From positions 62,001-126,000 of the forward strand of contig CAYVVT010000001.1 in NCBI GenBank assembly GCA_964454335.1: DNA of 64,000 bases, read 5' to 3'. The position numbers and the translations under genes are program-made. This document shows positions 15,950 through 24,110 of this stretch, one piece after another. This DNA comes from CAYVVT01 sp964454335 (GTDB lineage Bacteria; Fidelibacterota; UBA8477; JABMPR01). The notes beneath the pieces are model-generated. The model did no database searches and was not told the DNA's origin. It saw only the letters and a list, made by a program, of their open reading frames with translations. Every line of letters starts with the position of its first letter. Position 1 is the first letter of the stretch.

Positions 15950-17380
15950 ATGGCAGACCTTATTCCCAGAAGGCATTTTCTCAAAGGCGCTACTGCCGGC
16001 GTGAGCCTCATGCTGATCCCGGGTGTAGGCCGGATTCAGGCTGAGCCTTTTCCCCGGCGGGACATCCCTGGAGACTATGAAGGACGCTTGTGTTACAATG
16101 AGAATCCTCTTGGTCCCTCGAGGAGAGCCAAGCGTGCTCTCGTTGAACACGCAGCCCTGGCGCACCGTTATCCTGACTGGCGCAGCAGCACCCTGGAAGA
16201 CCATATTGCCGATTATCATGGTGTGAACGATGAACATGTCTGTGCGGGAGCGGGGGCTACCGAGATCATTCGACTGGTGGCCGATGCTTTCCTGGGGCCC
16301 GGGGATGAGATGATTACCGCCACACCGACCTATACCTCAATGGGTAACCGGGCCATCGCCAACGGCGCAACGGTGATCAACACCCCCCTTACCTCGGACT
16401 ACCGCTATGATGTCCGGCGCTTCATCGAAGCCCTAAGCCCCAACACACGCATGATCTCCATCGTGAACCCGAACAATCCAACCGGAACGATCCTGCGTGA
16501 CGACGAGATTGATTTTCTCTTTGCGCATATTCCCAATGACATCATCGTGGTGCAGGATGAGGCTTATCATGATTTTGTTGACCATCCGGCCTACGCCAGC
16601 TGTATCCCCAGGCTGTTGGGGGACCAGGCCGTCGTCGTCATCAGGACCATGTCCAAGGCCTTCGGTCTTGCCGGTGCCCGGGTGGGTTATTCACTGGCCC
16701 GAGCGGATCTCACCGAGATGATCGCAGACATGCAGAACTTTGCCACCGTCAGTCGTTCCAGCCAGAAGGCCGGGATCGCCGCGTTGGAAGACCTGCCGCA
16801 TGTGCAAGCCACAGTGGACCTGAACAACGAGGCCCGCGCCATCCTTGAGGCCGGCGCCCTATCACTGGGGCTGGACTACATTCCAAGCGAAACGAACTTC
16901 ATGATGATCGATAGCGGCATGACGGGCTCAGTGGTCGTCAGCGCCCTGGGCGATCTGGGTTACCGGGTGCGCAGCGGATGGGGTATGTCCCAGCACATCA
17001 GGGTCTCCACCGGCACCATAGCTGAAACAGAAGGATTTCTGGATGCGCTGGACATTGTACTGAACCAGCGTGCCGCCAGTGTGGTTAATGCAAATCCGGC
17101 AGTGTTCTCTCTGGAACGCATCTACCCCAACCCGTTCAACGATCGCTGTCAGATCCCCATCTCTACACCTGGAACAGGAGAAGCTGTAGCCCTGGATGTC
17201 TACGATCTACAGGGCAGAAAGATCAGATCGCTGGTGAATAGAGACCTAAAGGCTGGTGAGCATCGCCTGATCTGGGACGGCAGGGACATGATGGGGCGCC
17301 AGCAGGCAGCGGGAGTCTATGTCGTGCTTCTACGCCAGGGGGAATTTGCGGCCACTCAGGAGATCACACTGCTGAGATAA
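15950..17380 (+). CDS. Exported PLP-dependent aminotransferase (HisC-like) with C-terminal T9SS-type sorting domain
   Basis: The 476-residue protein has three parts. Residues 1-31 form a twin-arginine signal (PRRHFLKGATAGVSLML). Residues about 45-380 form a class I/II aminotransferase of the histidinol-phosphate aminotransferase type: NENPLGPS, the AGAGATEIIRL glycine loop, NPNNPTGT, DEAYHDF, and the PLP lysine K236 in TMSKAFGLAGARVGY. Residues about 388-476 form a sorting domain with RIYPNPFND, DVYDLQGRKIRSL, AAGVYVVLL and a final LLR. Tat export would let the PLP enzyme fold in the cytoplasm before crossing. The natural reaction outside the cytoplasm is unknown. The gene is monocistronic, and the ribosome site is weak. 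Confidence 0.9.
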   Translation: MADLIPRRHFLKGATAGVSLMLIPGVGRIQAEPFPRRDIPGDYEGRLCYNENPLGPSRRAKRALVEHAALAHRYPDWRSSTLEDHIADYHGVNDEHVCAGAGATEIIRLVADAFLGPGDEMITATPTYTSMGNRAIANGATVINTPLTSDYRYDVRRFIEALSPNTRMISIVNPNNPTGTILRDDEIDFLFAHIPNDIIVVQDEAYHDFVDHPAYASCIPRLLGDQAVVVIRTMSKAFGLAGARVGYSLARADLTEMIADMQNFATVSRSSQKAGIAALEDLPHVQATVDLNNEARAILEAGALSLGLDYIPSETNFMMIDSGMTGSVVVSALGDLGYRVRSGWGMSQHIRVSTGTIAETEGFLDALDIVLNQRAASVVNANPAVFSLERIYPNPFNDRCQIPISTPGTGEAVALDVYDLQGRKIRSLVNRDLKAGEHRLIWDGRDMMGRQQAAGVYVVLLRQGEFAATQEITLLR

Positions 17381-17709
17381 CACGCGACCCAAGAATTCAA
17401 TATCAAGGAAGTAGAATTAGGCGTTCCAGTTTCCGGGTTTGCTGTACAGGTTGCTTCGTCGCGAGCTTTGCACGCTCCTCGCAATGACCGGGGATCGACC
17501 ATGTAAAAGCTTGTGAAGAGCGTTGACCTTTGTAGTCCAAGTATCCGCTTTGTGTAATAACACAGGATGCTCATCTGTCATTGCGAGGAATAGTATCCAG
17601 CGAGAGCTGGCATGCTATGACGTGGCAACCTGTCAAGAAAACCAAGGGTCACTGATTGTCTATTCTGCCCCACATTCTATAGGCCTTCAATTGAATAGTT
17701 GGAAATGCT
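17381..17709. other. Intergenic region carrying a paired inverted repeat
   Basis: Between two convergent genes. Apart from the repeat units at 17445-17488 and 17577-17634, I see no coding frame or RNA. Confidence 0.6.
17445..17634. repeat. Paired interspersed palindromic repeat (BIME-like)
   Basis: Two related units face each other. The left unit runs ACAGGTTGCTTCGTC...CCTCGCAATGAC (17446-17488); the right runs GTCATTGCGAGG...GACGTGGCAACCTGTC (17577-17634), its inverted copy with mismatches. The motif GTCATTGCGAGGA...AAGCGACGTGGCAA is a common type of extragenic repeat seen in many bacterial genomes. About 90 bases lie between the units. Its location in a convergent intergenic space fits a transcript-end or REP-type role. 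Confidence 0.7.
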
Positions 17710-19008
17710 CTAAGAAAGCGCTACAAGCAGAAAACAGGCAAACAGAATTGCAGTGGCAGGTGACATGACCATGCGTTCCTTGCTGCTCTTTGAGGCCAGA
17801 TTGCCGATGGTGTTAAGAGCGAAATAAGCAGAGAGCCCCCAGGTGGCCATGCGCACGAACAGGATCTCCGGACCAGGCGCTACGAGCCCACCGCGGGCCA
17901 GCACCACCCATCCCGCCAGAACCAGGATCCCCACCGCAGAGAGACTGCTCAGGCGCAACTTCTTGGGCAGGACCTTGTGTCCCCCACCCCAGGCATACTC
18001 ACCCAGAGGCTGGCCCAGGGCCAACAGAAGATGGAAACAGGCCGTTAAGCCGAGAACAATCGTCGCCAGAATTGAGCTGATTAAGGCAAGGTCCATTTCA
18101 ATCTCCTGGTTTTTTATATTCGCTACGAGGCCCTCGCCAGATTTCCAGACGCGGAGCATGAAGGGCTCCACCGGAATACGGGTTGTATCCTCCGGTTCAG
18201 GGATGACAGGCCATTCAGGCTGTCTGGTCCTGTAAAGATAGTCGTCATGCAGCCTGACCACCCGATAATACAACAACCGTTCGTAGTCATTCCAACGCAA
18301 GCTCTCATCGGCAGTAACCTGGAAATTGTAGAAACGTGATTGTAGGTCCCGATTAAAAACCTCAGCACTCAACTGCCCCTGCTCAAAGCGATGGATGAGA
18401 TCGTGCAGGCGATTTTCCTTGCGGATGTAGCCAAACGAAAAGTCAGACAGATCCTTTACGCCCAGGCGCGGTTGAAATGATCGGGTGCCACTAACAGGTT
18501 GCTGCGATTGTTCGTCCACCACCCTTACAGATGCCTGGATAATAAAATGACGGGGTTCAGCAAGAAGACACATTGCTTCCAGGATCACAGTCGTATCCCC
18601 GGCACCGAGTATCAGGAGTGAGCTGTCCCCGGCAAGGTGTCTCAAGGGAGATCTCCAGGAGCGGGTAATCTCCGAATGGTTCAGAAAAAGCCATGTTGAA
18701 TCAAGTCGATCGTCTATGGAGAACTCGAATCGGACCTTCAGCGTGTCTCCCATGTTGAAAAGCGTGTCGCTCACCAGCAGATCTGGTGGACCATATTTGC
18801 TATCAAATGAATTGAAGTGTTTCGCCGTTGAGTTCACCCGGAAAGCATAGGGCCCGGATTCCAGCTCCTCATACAGCAGAGGACCCTGGCGATTAACTAA
18901 AGTGGTTGTATTTCCGTAACTCCAGCAGAAAAGGATCAGGACAAAACAGAGCCACCAGTAACAACTGAGTCGTTTTCCTGCCATGGTTGATATGCGCTGT
19001 AGATCCAT
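17710..19008 (-). CDS. Exported/membrane protein of unknown function, possible two-gene fusion
   Basis: The 432-residue product has a signal-like segment at residues 10-32, a soluble region to about residue 300 with an Ig-like and helical part (DLSDFSFGYIRKEN, then HDLIHRFEQGQLSAEVF), and a C-terminal domain of about 128 residues with four membrane helices. The join is unusual: CAGGAG lies 7 nt before an in-frame ATG at 18096, as if the membrane domain were or had been its own gene. A stop in the neighbouring frame (18123) sits just before it, so a single indel could have joined two genes. The start at 19008 has GAGGAG about 9 nt upstream and follows the next gene by 5 bp. No family was recognised. 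Confidence 0.7.
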   Translation of the reverse strand: MDLQRISTMAGKRLSCYWWLCFVLILFCWSYGNTTTLVNRQGPLLYEELESGPYAFRVNSTAKHFNSFDSKYGPPDLLVSDTLFNMGDTLKVRFEFSIDDRLDSTWLFLNHSEITRSWRSPLRHLAGDSSLLILGAGDTTVILEAMCLLAEPRHFIIQASVRVVDEQSQQPVSGTRSFQPRLGVKDLSDFSFGYIRKENRLHDLIHRFEQGQLSAEVFNRDLQSRFYNFQVTADESLRWNDYERLLYYRVVRLHDDYLYRTRQPEWPVIPEPEDTTRIPVEPFMLRVWKSGEGLVANIKNQEIEMDLALISSILATIVLGLTACFHLLLALGQPLGEYAWGGGHKVLPKKLRLSSLSAVGILVLAGWVVLARGGLVAPGPEILFVRMATWGLSAYFALNTIGNLASKSSKERMVMSPATAILFACFLLVALS

Positions 19009-19013
19009 GAAAC

Positions 19014-19400
19014 TCAGCTCCTCACTAAATCCCAAATCGATGGAACGATAAAAAAAGGCATGTATTCCTTCCAACCTAGAAAAAAGGAAAAAACCAGGTG
19101 GATCACAGGCGCCATAAGTGCAGCCAGGACCAGGTATATCAACAGCTCCCGTTGAGTTAATTTCAAAACCAGGGGTGGTAAGACAAGCGTCAAAAGCGCT
19201 GGTACTGGATAGTAGATCCACCATGGGAATCCAGCCTGAGCGCCATAGCGTCCGAACAACATGCCGACCACCACTACAATGAGTGAAAGATTGACGATCT
19301 GCTTCCACGGGGCGGGTTCACCGCGTTTCTTCAAAACGAAGCGGAGAATACCCGTGAACAGAAGCAGGGAGGCTAGGACAAAAACGGGGAAGTGGCTCAT
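19014..19400 (-). CDS. Membrane protein, unknown function (128 aa)
   Basis: Four hydrophobic helices (about residues 3-23, 36-52, 62-82 and 88-110), basic loops and a short C-terminal tail. It is the middle gene of a three-gene unit: its ATG overlaps the upstream stop (ATGA) and its stop lies 5 bp before the next start. This arrangement suggests a membrane complex with both neighbours. I recognise no family. Confidence 0.72.
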   Translation of the reverse strand: MSHFPVFVLASLLLFTGILRFVLKKRGEPAPWKQIVNLSLIVVVVGMLFGRYGAQAGFPWWIYYPVPALLTLVLPPLVLKLTQRELLIYLVLAALMAPVIHLVFSFFLGWKEYMPFFIVPSIWDLVRS

Positions 19401-20179
19401 TCGATCCCGGGACCCACCGCAAGAATGTGTACTTCCGGTGTCTGCATTGCCAGAGAGGTTTGATGGTTATGCTTCGCGTAAGCTTCTTCGTACTCAACGT
19501 CACGCGCGTCCGCGGTGAGAACCACCAGCCCCGGCTTGCTGATGCTGACCTCCCAGCTATGTTCTTGCTGTTTGACGCCGGCACACTCAAAGATGTGTTT
19601 CCTGGACAGCTCCCGCTCCTTGGACATGGTGGCGTACCACCAGATGGAGTGCAGGCCGGTATTATCCTTGGCCTTTACAGTAATTCCGAATGTTTCTCCC
19701 ACCACCACCGTGTCCCGGGAACAGATCAGTTCCACGTCCGGAACACCACCGGTGTTATAGGGATAAGGACCATTCATGGGATAACCATGCCGCTCCCTCT
19801 TCGGTGGCATGAAGACCGGGACCTGGACTTCACGGGTGCTAACCTCGATTCGCTGTTGGTATCCTTGCTTCCCCGCCCCGGGCTGCTGTGCAATGATCAG
19901 GCTGTTCGGAGCAATCGAGCGAACCTTAAAATTACCTTTGGGAAGCTCAGTGTAATAACGACCCGCGGCGTTTGTCCTGACCCGGATATTGTAGCCTTGA
20001 GCCTGATCACTGAATTCCACTTCGACGCCCGCCAGGGGTTTGCCTGGTGAGCCATCGGATCGTTTCTGAACCACCATACCGTAATAAGCCCGAAACTGAT
20101 CCACGGCGGTCTGGCCCAGGAGCAAGGGCCCCGGCAGCAGCAGAAGGATACTTAAAAGAAGAACGGACTGCGTTCTCAT
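19397..20179 (-). CDS. Exported protein with a carboxypeptidase-regulatory-like domain
   Basis: The roughly 260-residue protein has a signal peptide (MRTQSVLLLSILLLLPGPLLLG). Residues about 30-120 form a beta-sandwich of the CarboxypepD_reg type: GKPLAGVEVEFSDQ, then TNAAGRYYTELPKGNFKVR. A second Ig-like part (DTVVVGETFGITVKAKDNTG...GLVVLTADARDVEYEEA) follows, ending without a membrane anchor. A second ATG lies at 20188 with GAGGGG just 2 nt upstream; the ATG at 20179 gives better spacing. It is the first gene of the unknown envelope unit and is divergent from the histidine kinase gene. Confidence 0.75.
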   Translation of the reverse strand: MRTQSVLLLSILLLLPGPLLLGQTAVDQFRAYYGMVVQKRSDGSPGKPLAGVEVEFSDQAQGYNIRVRTNAAGRYYTELPKGNFKVRSIAPNSLIIAQQPGAGKQGYQQRIEVSTREVQVPVFMPPKRERHGYPMNGPYPYNTGGVPDVELICSRDTVVVGETFGITVKAKDNTGLHSIWWYATMSKERELSRKHIFECAGVKQQEHSWEVSISKPGLVVLTADARDVEYEEAYAKHNHQTSLAMQTPEVHILAVGPGIE

Positions 20180-20421
20180 GTGTGGCATAGCCCCTCTGTT
20201 GATGTCAATCGATATGGGTAAACTTAGGAAAGCTGAAATGGCTGACAAATGCTTTCGCGAAGGAGCAGAAGCCCATACCGCACCTGACAACCACAAAGGA
20301 TCAAAACAAAACTCGTTCGCGATCACGATCAATCGCTGGCATACCCACGACTCTTGTTCAGATCCAGGAATTTGTCTTTGAAATTGCCGGGAAGGTGAGA
20401 AGATTGCTCTGGCTGAGGAAG

Positions 20422-22131
20422 ATGCTGATGCAAATGGATCTGAAACAAAACAGATTGCTCCAGGCTCGTCCGGACGACAGTAGCGGAGCCCAACAAAGCA
20501 AGCTGGACCAACTGGTCTCAGAGACCATCGATCTCTACCATAAGGATGAGCTGTTCAAATGCCGCGAATTGGCTATTCTGGCGCTGGATCTGGCTCGCAA
20601 GCAAGGCGCCAAGGCTTACGAATGTGATCTTCTGAACCTCATCGGCCTGTACCATGCCGCGCTCACCAATTATACAACCGCACTTGAATACTACCGCGAA
20701 GCACTGTCAACGGTAGAAGACGGGGATGAAGCCTGGCGGCGGTCCACCGTGTTCAATCACATCGCCCAGGTCTACTTCAGCATGGGCGAGCTGGACACAG
20801 CCAGAGAGCACTACAGCAGGGCACTTCAGGAGTTCCCAAGCAATTACCGGGCGCTGAACAATCTGGCCATTCTGCATGGAGAAGAAGCCAGATACCATGA
20901 GGCCGCAAAACTGTATCACGATGCTCTAGAGCTCTCCATTGAAGCCGGTAACCGCAAGAGTCAGATCATCTGTCTCGGGAACCTGGGAGAGACCAAACGC
21001 AGGGAAGGCCTGTTCGAAGAATCCCTGAACTATTTTGAGCAAGCCCTGGAATTGATCAGTGAGGATGAATCACTGCGTGACTGGCCGGCGCAGGCCCTGC
21101 AATATGGTGAAGCCCTGCTCTCCGCAGGGCGGAAGGAGGAAGCCAAGGAGAAATTAGATCTGGCCCTCGTCAGGATCCGCGAACTCGACCTGCGACAGTT
21201 TGAAGGGGATTGTCTCGAAGCCCTGCAGAAGTATTACATCGCCAGCGATGACCACAAAACGGCCTATGGGTTAGCCCAGGAAGAGATCAAGCTCAGGAAA
21301 GATGTCTTCACTGCCGACCTGCGGCAGAATATTGCCAGGATCACCGCCGCCTATACGGAGGAGCAGGAAGAACTGCGCTATCAGCAGTTGCTTGAGAAAT
21401 CCGCCAAATTGGCCTCCATCGGCGTCATGGCCGCAGGGATCACCCACGAGATCAACCAGCCCCTGAACGCCATCTCGGTGAGCGCCAACAGCATCCTCTA
21501 CTGGAACAAGCAGAATCCAAAGGTTCTGCCGCAGATGTTCGTCGAGGAACTGGAACAGATCGCACGTGGTTCGGACCGGATCGATGAGATCATCCGGCAC
21601 ATGCGCTCGTTCTGGATATCGACGGAGTCCGGGACAACTGAACGCGTAAATTTGAACGAAGGGATCAGGAACGCCTTGACCCTTCTGGAACGCCAACTTC
21701 ACGCCCATGGAATACTTCTCAGGCTGGACATTGACGCCATCGACCTGGCGATGGAGATCAACCCAATCGACCTGGAACAGATCGTCATCAACCTGGTGAT
21801 CAATGCCATGAATGCCCTGGATGAATCGGAACAGCTGGAGAAGCTGATCTGGATAGAGAGCCGGATCACAGATGATATTATCGAATTGGAAATCCGGGAT
21901 AATGGCATCGGTCTGCCAGACATCGCGGAGGAAAAACTGTTCGATCCCTTCTATTCCACCCGCGATCCCAGTGAGGGTATGGGCCTGGGTCTTGCCATCG
22001 TACAGCAGGCCGCCAGCAGGATGGGGGGACGGGTCAGTGCTCAGAATAATACCCGCGAGGGTAGCGGTGCCGTCTTCACCGTACACCTGCCCCTGACAGA
22101 GGAGGACGCTGATGCGGATCCTGCTGATTGA
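20422..22131 (+). CDS. Soluble sensor histidine kinase with TPR sensor region
   Basis: The protein has about 569 residues and no membrane segment. Residues about 15-300 are at least six TPR units (ALTNYTTALEYYREAL, MGELDTAREHYSRAL, ARYHEAAKLYHDAL, LFEESLNYFEQAL). A short coiled linker leads to the HisKA domain with the phospho-acceptor H342 in AGITHEINQPLNAI, then the ATPase domain with INLVINAMNAL (N box), DNGIGLPDIAEEKLFDPFYST and GMGLGLAIVQQAA (G boxes). The TPR region probably senses a protein partner in the cytoplasm. Its 3' end overlaps the activator gene by 20 bp. I chose ATG 20422 (GAGG 5 nt upstream); GTG 20395 and ATG 20428 are alternatives. Confidence 0.9.
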   Translation: MLMQMDLKQNRLLQARPDDSSGAQQSKLDQLVSETIDLYHKDELFKCRELAILALDLARKQGAKAYECDLLNLIGLYHAALTNYTTALEYYREALSTVEDGDEAWRRSTVFNHIAQVYFSMGELDTAREHYSRALQEFPSNYRALNNLAILHGEEARYHEAAKLYHDALELSIEAGNRKSQIICLGNLGETKRREGLFEESLNYFEQALELISEDESLRDWPAQALQYGEALLSAGRKEEAKEKLDLALVRIRELDLRQFEGDCLEALQKYYIASDDHKTAYGLAQEEIKLRKDVFTADLRQNIARITAAYTEEQEELRYQQLLEKSAKLASIGVMAAGITHEINQPLNAISVSANSILYWNKQNPKVLPQMFVEELEQIARGSDRIDEIIRHMRSFWISTESGTTERVNLNEGIRNALTLLERQLHAHGILLRLDIDAIDLAMEINPIDLEQIVINLVINAMNALDESEQLEKLIWIESRITDDIIELEIRDNGIGLPDIAEEKLFDPFYSTRDPSEGMGLGLAIVQQAASRMGGRVSAQNNTREGSGAVFTVHLPLTEEDADADPAD

Positions 22132-23524
22132 TGATGATCCCCTGAGCAGACAGTCCATGGCCAGGTTCCTGCGCAGCTACCTGCAGCACGAGGTCACAGA
22201 GGCGGAGGACGCAGAAGAGGGCTGGCAGCATTTCGAGTCGGAACCTTTCCCGCTGGTGATCAGCGATATCCGCATGCCCGGCATGGGCGGTCTGGAATTG
22301 CTGAAAAGGATCAAGGATCACGAGGCAGGGGCTAATTGTGATGTTGTGCTGGTGACAGGCTTTGGCGAACTGGAATCAGCGGTAGAAGCCCTCCGCACGG
22401 GAGCCACCGACTATCTTCAGAAACCGGTGAATGTAGACCAGCTGGCCATGGTGGTCTCCAAACGGGATGAAGCCTCCCGGCAACAGGAGCCGGTATCGCA
22501 GGCTTCAATCGTCGAAGATCAACCACCTTTGAGCCAGCCTGTTTTCCCGGAGCAGACCATCCATGACGTTTTCGGGCTGGGACGTATCGGAATCTTCTCA
22601 CGAAAGATGCATGATGCCGTGGAAATGACGCAGAAGCTTCACCAGGACAGGTCTGTGAATGTCCTGATCCGTGGTGAGACCGGCACCGGCAAAGAGGTCA
22701 TGGCCCGTCTGGTGCATTTTCAGGATGGGGAGGAACTGCTGCCCTTCATCACGCTGAACTGCTCAGCCATCACCCCCAGTCTCTTCGAGAGCGAACTGTT
22801 CGGATACGAAGCAGGTGCTTTTACTGGCGCAAAGTCCAAAGGGCAGGTGGGTAAGCTTGAACTCGCTCAGGGCGGGACACTATTCCTAGACGAGATCGGC
22901 GACCTGCCACCGGACATGCAGCCCAAGCTGCTCCGGGCGATCCAGATGAAAGAGATTTACCGAATCGGGGGTAAGCGGAAGATCAAGCTCGATGTACGTC
23001 TTGTAGGCGCCACCAACCGGGACCTCGAACAGATGGTCGAAGCGGGCAGCTTCCGTCGCGACCTGTATTACCGTTTAAATACGGGCGTGATCGAGATCCC
23101 ACCATTAAGGGACAGGACCGAGGAGATCTCCCAATTGACCCGGCTCTTCCTGGAGGATATCTCGGCTCAGAAGGGTAAACGATTCCAGCTTGTGAATCCC
23201 GAAGTTGAAGCGGCCTTGCTCGTGCATGACTGGCCAGGGAACGTGCGTGAACTGCGCAACCTAGTGGAGCGGGCGGTGCTGCTGCATGACGATGTGGAAT
23301 TACGATCTGAACATCTGCTGAAGATCGCGCCGCGGCATATGCTGGAGACCATGAGCAAACCGGACGAACTGAGGTTGAGGTTTCCGGAAGATCAATATCC
23401 TTTTGACCGCTTGGAACGGGACATCATCGAGCAGGTCCTCCAGCGATTCGACGGGAACAAGAGCCGGACTGCCGAATACCTGGGTATCACCCGGAACCGC
23501 CTCAATCGCAAGCTGCAGAGCTGA
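22112..23524 (+). CDS. Sigma-54-dependent response regulator (NtrC family)
   Basis: The 470-residue protein has a receiver (MRILLIDDDP, phospho-acceptor D52 in ISDIRMPG, K in YLQKPVN), then an AAA+ domain with Walker A GETGTGKE (about residue 188), the sigma-54 contact loop GAFTGA, LFLDEIGDLP (Walker B) and the RDLYYRL and WPGNVRELRN motifs, then a Fis-type helix-turn-helix (NKSRTAEYLGITRNRLNRKL). It is the partner of the TPR kinase, and the genes overlap. The GAFTGA loop means it can activate RNA polymerase holding sigma-54, so target promoters should be of the -24/-12 type. Confidence 0.95.
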   Translation: MRILLIDDDPLSRQSMARFLRSYLQHEVTEAEDAEEGWQHFESEPFPLVISDIRMPGMGGLELLKRIKDHEAGANCDVVLVTGFGELESAVEALRTGATDYLQKPVNVDQLAMVVSKRDEASRQQEPVSQASIVEDQPPLSQPVFPEQTIHDVFGLGRIGIFSRKMHDAVEMTQKLHQDRSVNVLIRGETGTGKEVMARLVHFQDGEELLPFITLNCSAITPSLFESELFGYEAGAFTGAKSKGQVGKLELAQGGTLFLDEIGDLPPDMQPKLLRAIQMKEIYRIGGKRKIKLDVRLVGATNRDLEQMVEAGSFRRDLYYRLNTGVIEIPPLRDRTEEISQLTRLFLEDISAQKGKRFQLVNPEVEAALLVHDWPGNVRELRNLVERAVLLHDDVELRSEHLLKIAPRHMLETMSKPDELRLRFPEDQYPFDRLERDIIEQVLQRFDGNKSRTAEYLGITRNRLNRKLQS

Positions 23525-23549
23525 ACCCACCACCATAGTCTGCTAAACA

Positions 23550-23591
23550 CTGCTCCATTCTGGAGCAGTCAGAATGGAGCATCGCTCCATT
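23550..23591. promoter_or_regulatory. Nested palindromes: candidate activator sites or alternative hairpins
   Basis: Four copies of the hexamer TGGAGC/GCTCCA lie within 42 bases. CTGCTCCA/TGGAGCAG (23550-23568) and AATGGAGC/GCTCCATT (23573-23591) are perfect palindromes with 3-nt centres. In addition, TGCTCCATTCTG (23551-23562) pairs perfectly with CAGAATGGAGCA (23570-23581) around a 7-nt loop. The site lies 26 bp past the activator stop and about 120-160 bp before the receiver gene, the usual distance for NtrC-type enhancer sites. A terminator role is less likely because no T-run follows. Confidence 0.6.
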
Positions 23592-23676
23592 TTGACACGA
23601 TTTCCTGTAAACCAGACCATTTTATATCTCATTGTTAATACGGCACTTACGTGTGCTTCGCTTGCTGTATAAACCG

Positions 23677-23692
23677 TGGCATCATGCTTGAA
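23677..23692 (+). promoter_or_regulatory. Weak candidate -24/-12 promoter
   Basis: TGGCATCATGCTTGAA keeps the TGGCA and TTG blocks of a sigma-54 promoter with the right spacing, but has A instead of C at the conserved -12 position. The predicted start (about 23703) would leave the AAGGAG at 23694 outside the transcript. A second partial match ends at 23666 (TTGCT, with a poor -24). Treat it as a candidate only. Confidence 0.2.
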
Positions 23693-23713
23693 TAAGGAGC
23701 ATCGGGATTTTTA

Positions 23714-24091
23714 ATGAGAATACTCCTGATAGATGATGACAAGCTGAGCCTGAAGAGCATGCGGAATGCACTCAAACTTCATGGTTTCACCGTGGATGCC
23801 TTCCTGGATCCCGTGGAAGCCCTTGCCGCCTTCAGGGATCAGCAGCATGAGCTGGTATTCTCGGATATCATGATGGACAACTATGATGGATTTCAGATCC
23901 TCCGAAAGATCAGGCAGGAAAACGGCGATACGAAGATCATCCTGTTCACCGGCTTCTTCACGGCCCGCATCGATTCCATCATCCGGAAAATGGGGGCCAC
24001 TGCCTTCTACAAGAAGCCGGTTCCCATCGAAGAGCTGATCAAACACGCCAACGAGGTCCTCTCTGCGAACGAGACGGCCACAGATAGATGA
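23714..24091 (+). CDS. Stand-alone response-regulator receiver (CheY-like)
   Basis: The 125-residue receiver domain has no output domain: MRILLIDDDKLS (acidic pocket), phospho-acceptor D51 in FSDIMMD, T in ILFTGF and K in YKKPVPIEEL. It shares the opening MRILLIDDD and general line of the NtrC-type activator's receiver, so it may be a duplicate of it. It probably takes phosphate from the TPR kinase or acts as a phosphate sink. The giant secreted protein starts 19 bp downstream, so both are probably on one transcript. Confidence 0.9.
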   Translation: MRILLIDDDKLSLKSMRNALKLHGFTVDAFLDPVEALAAFRDQQHELVFSDIMMDNYDGFQILRKIRQENGDTKIILFTGFFTARIDSIIRKMGATAFYKKPVPIEELIKHANEVLSANETATDR

Positions 24092-24110
24092 ACAAAGTGT
24101 GGAGAATCAA

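Noticed and set aside
21271..22158. A 295-codon frame antisense to the histidine kinase
   Set aside because: The kinase motifs (H, N, G boxes) on the other strand settle which frame is coding.
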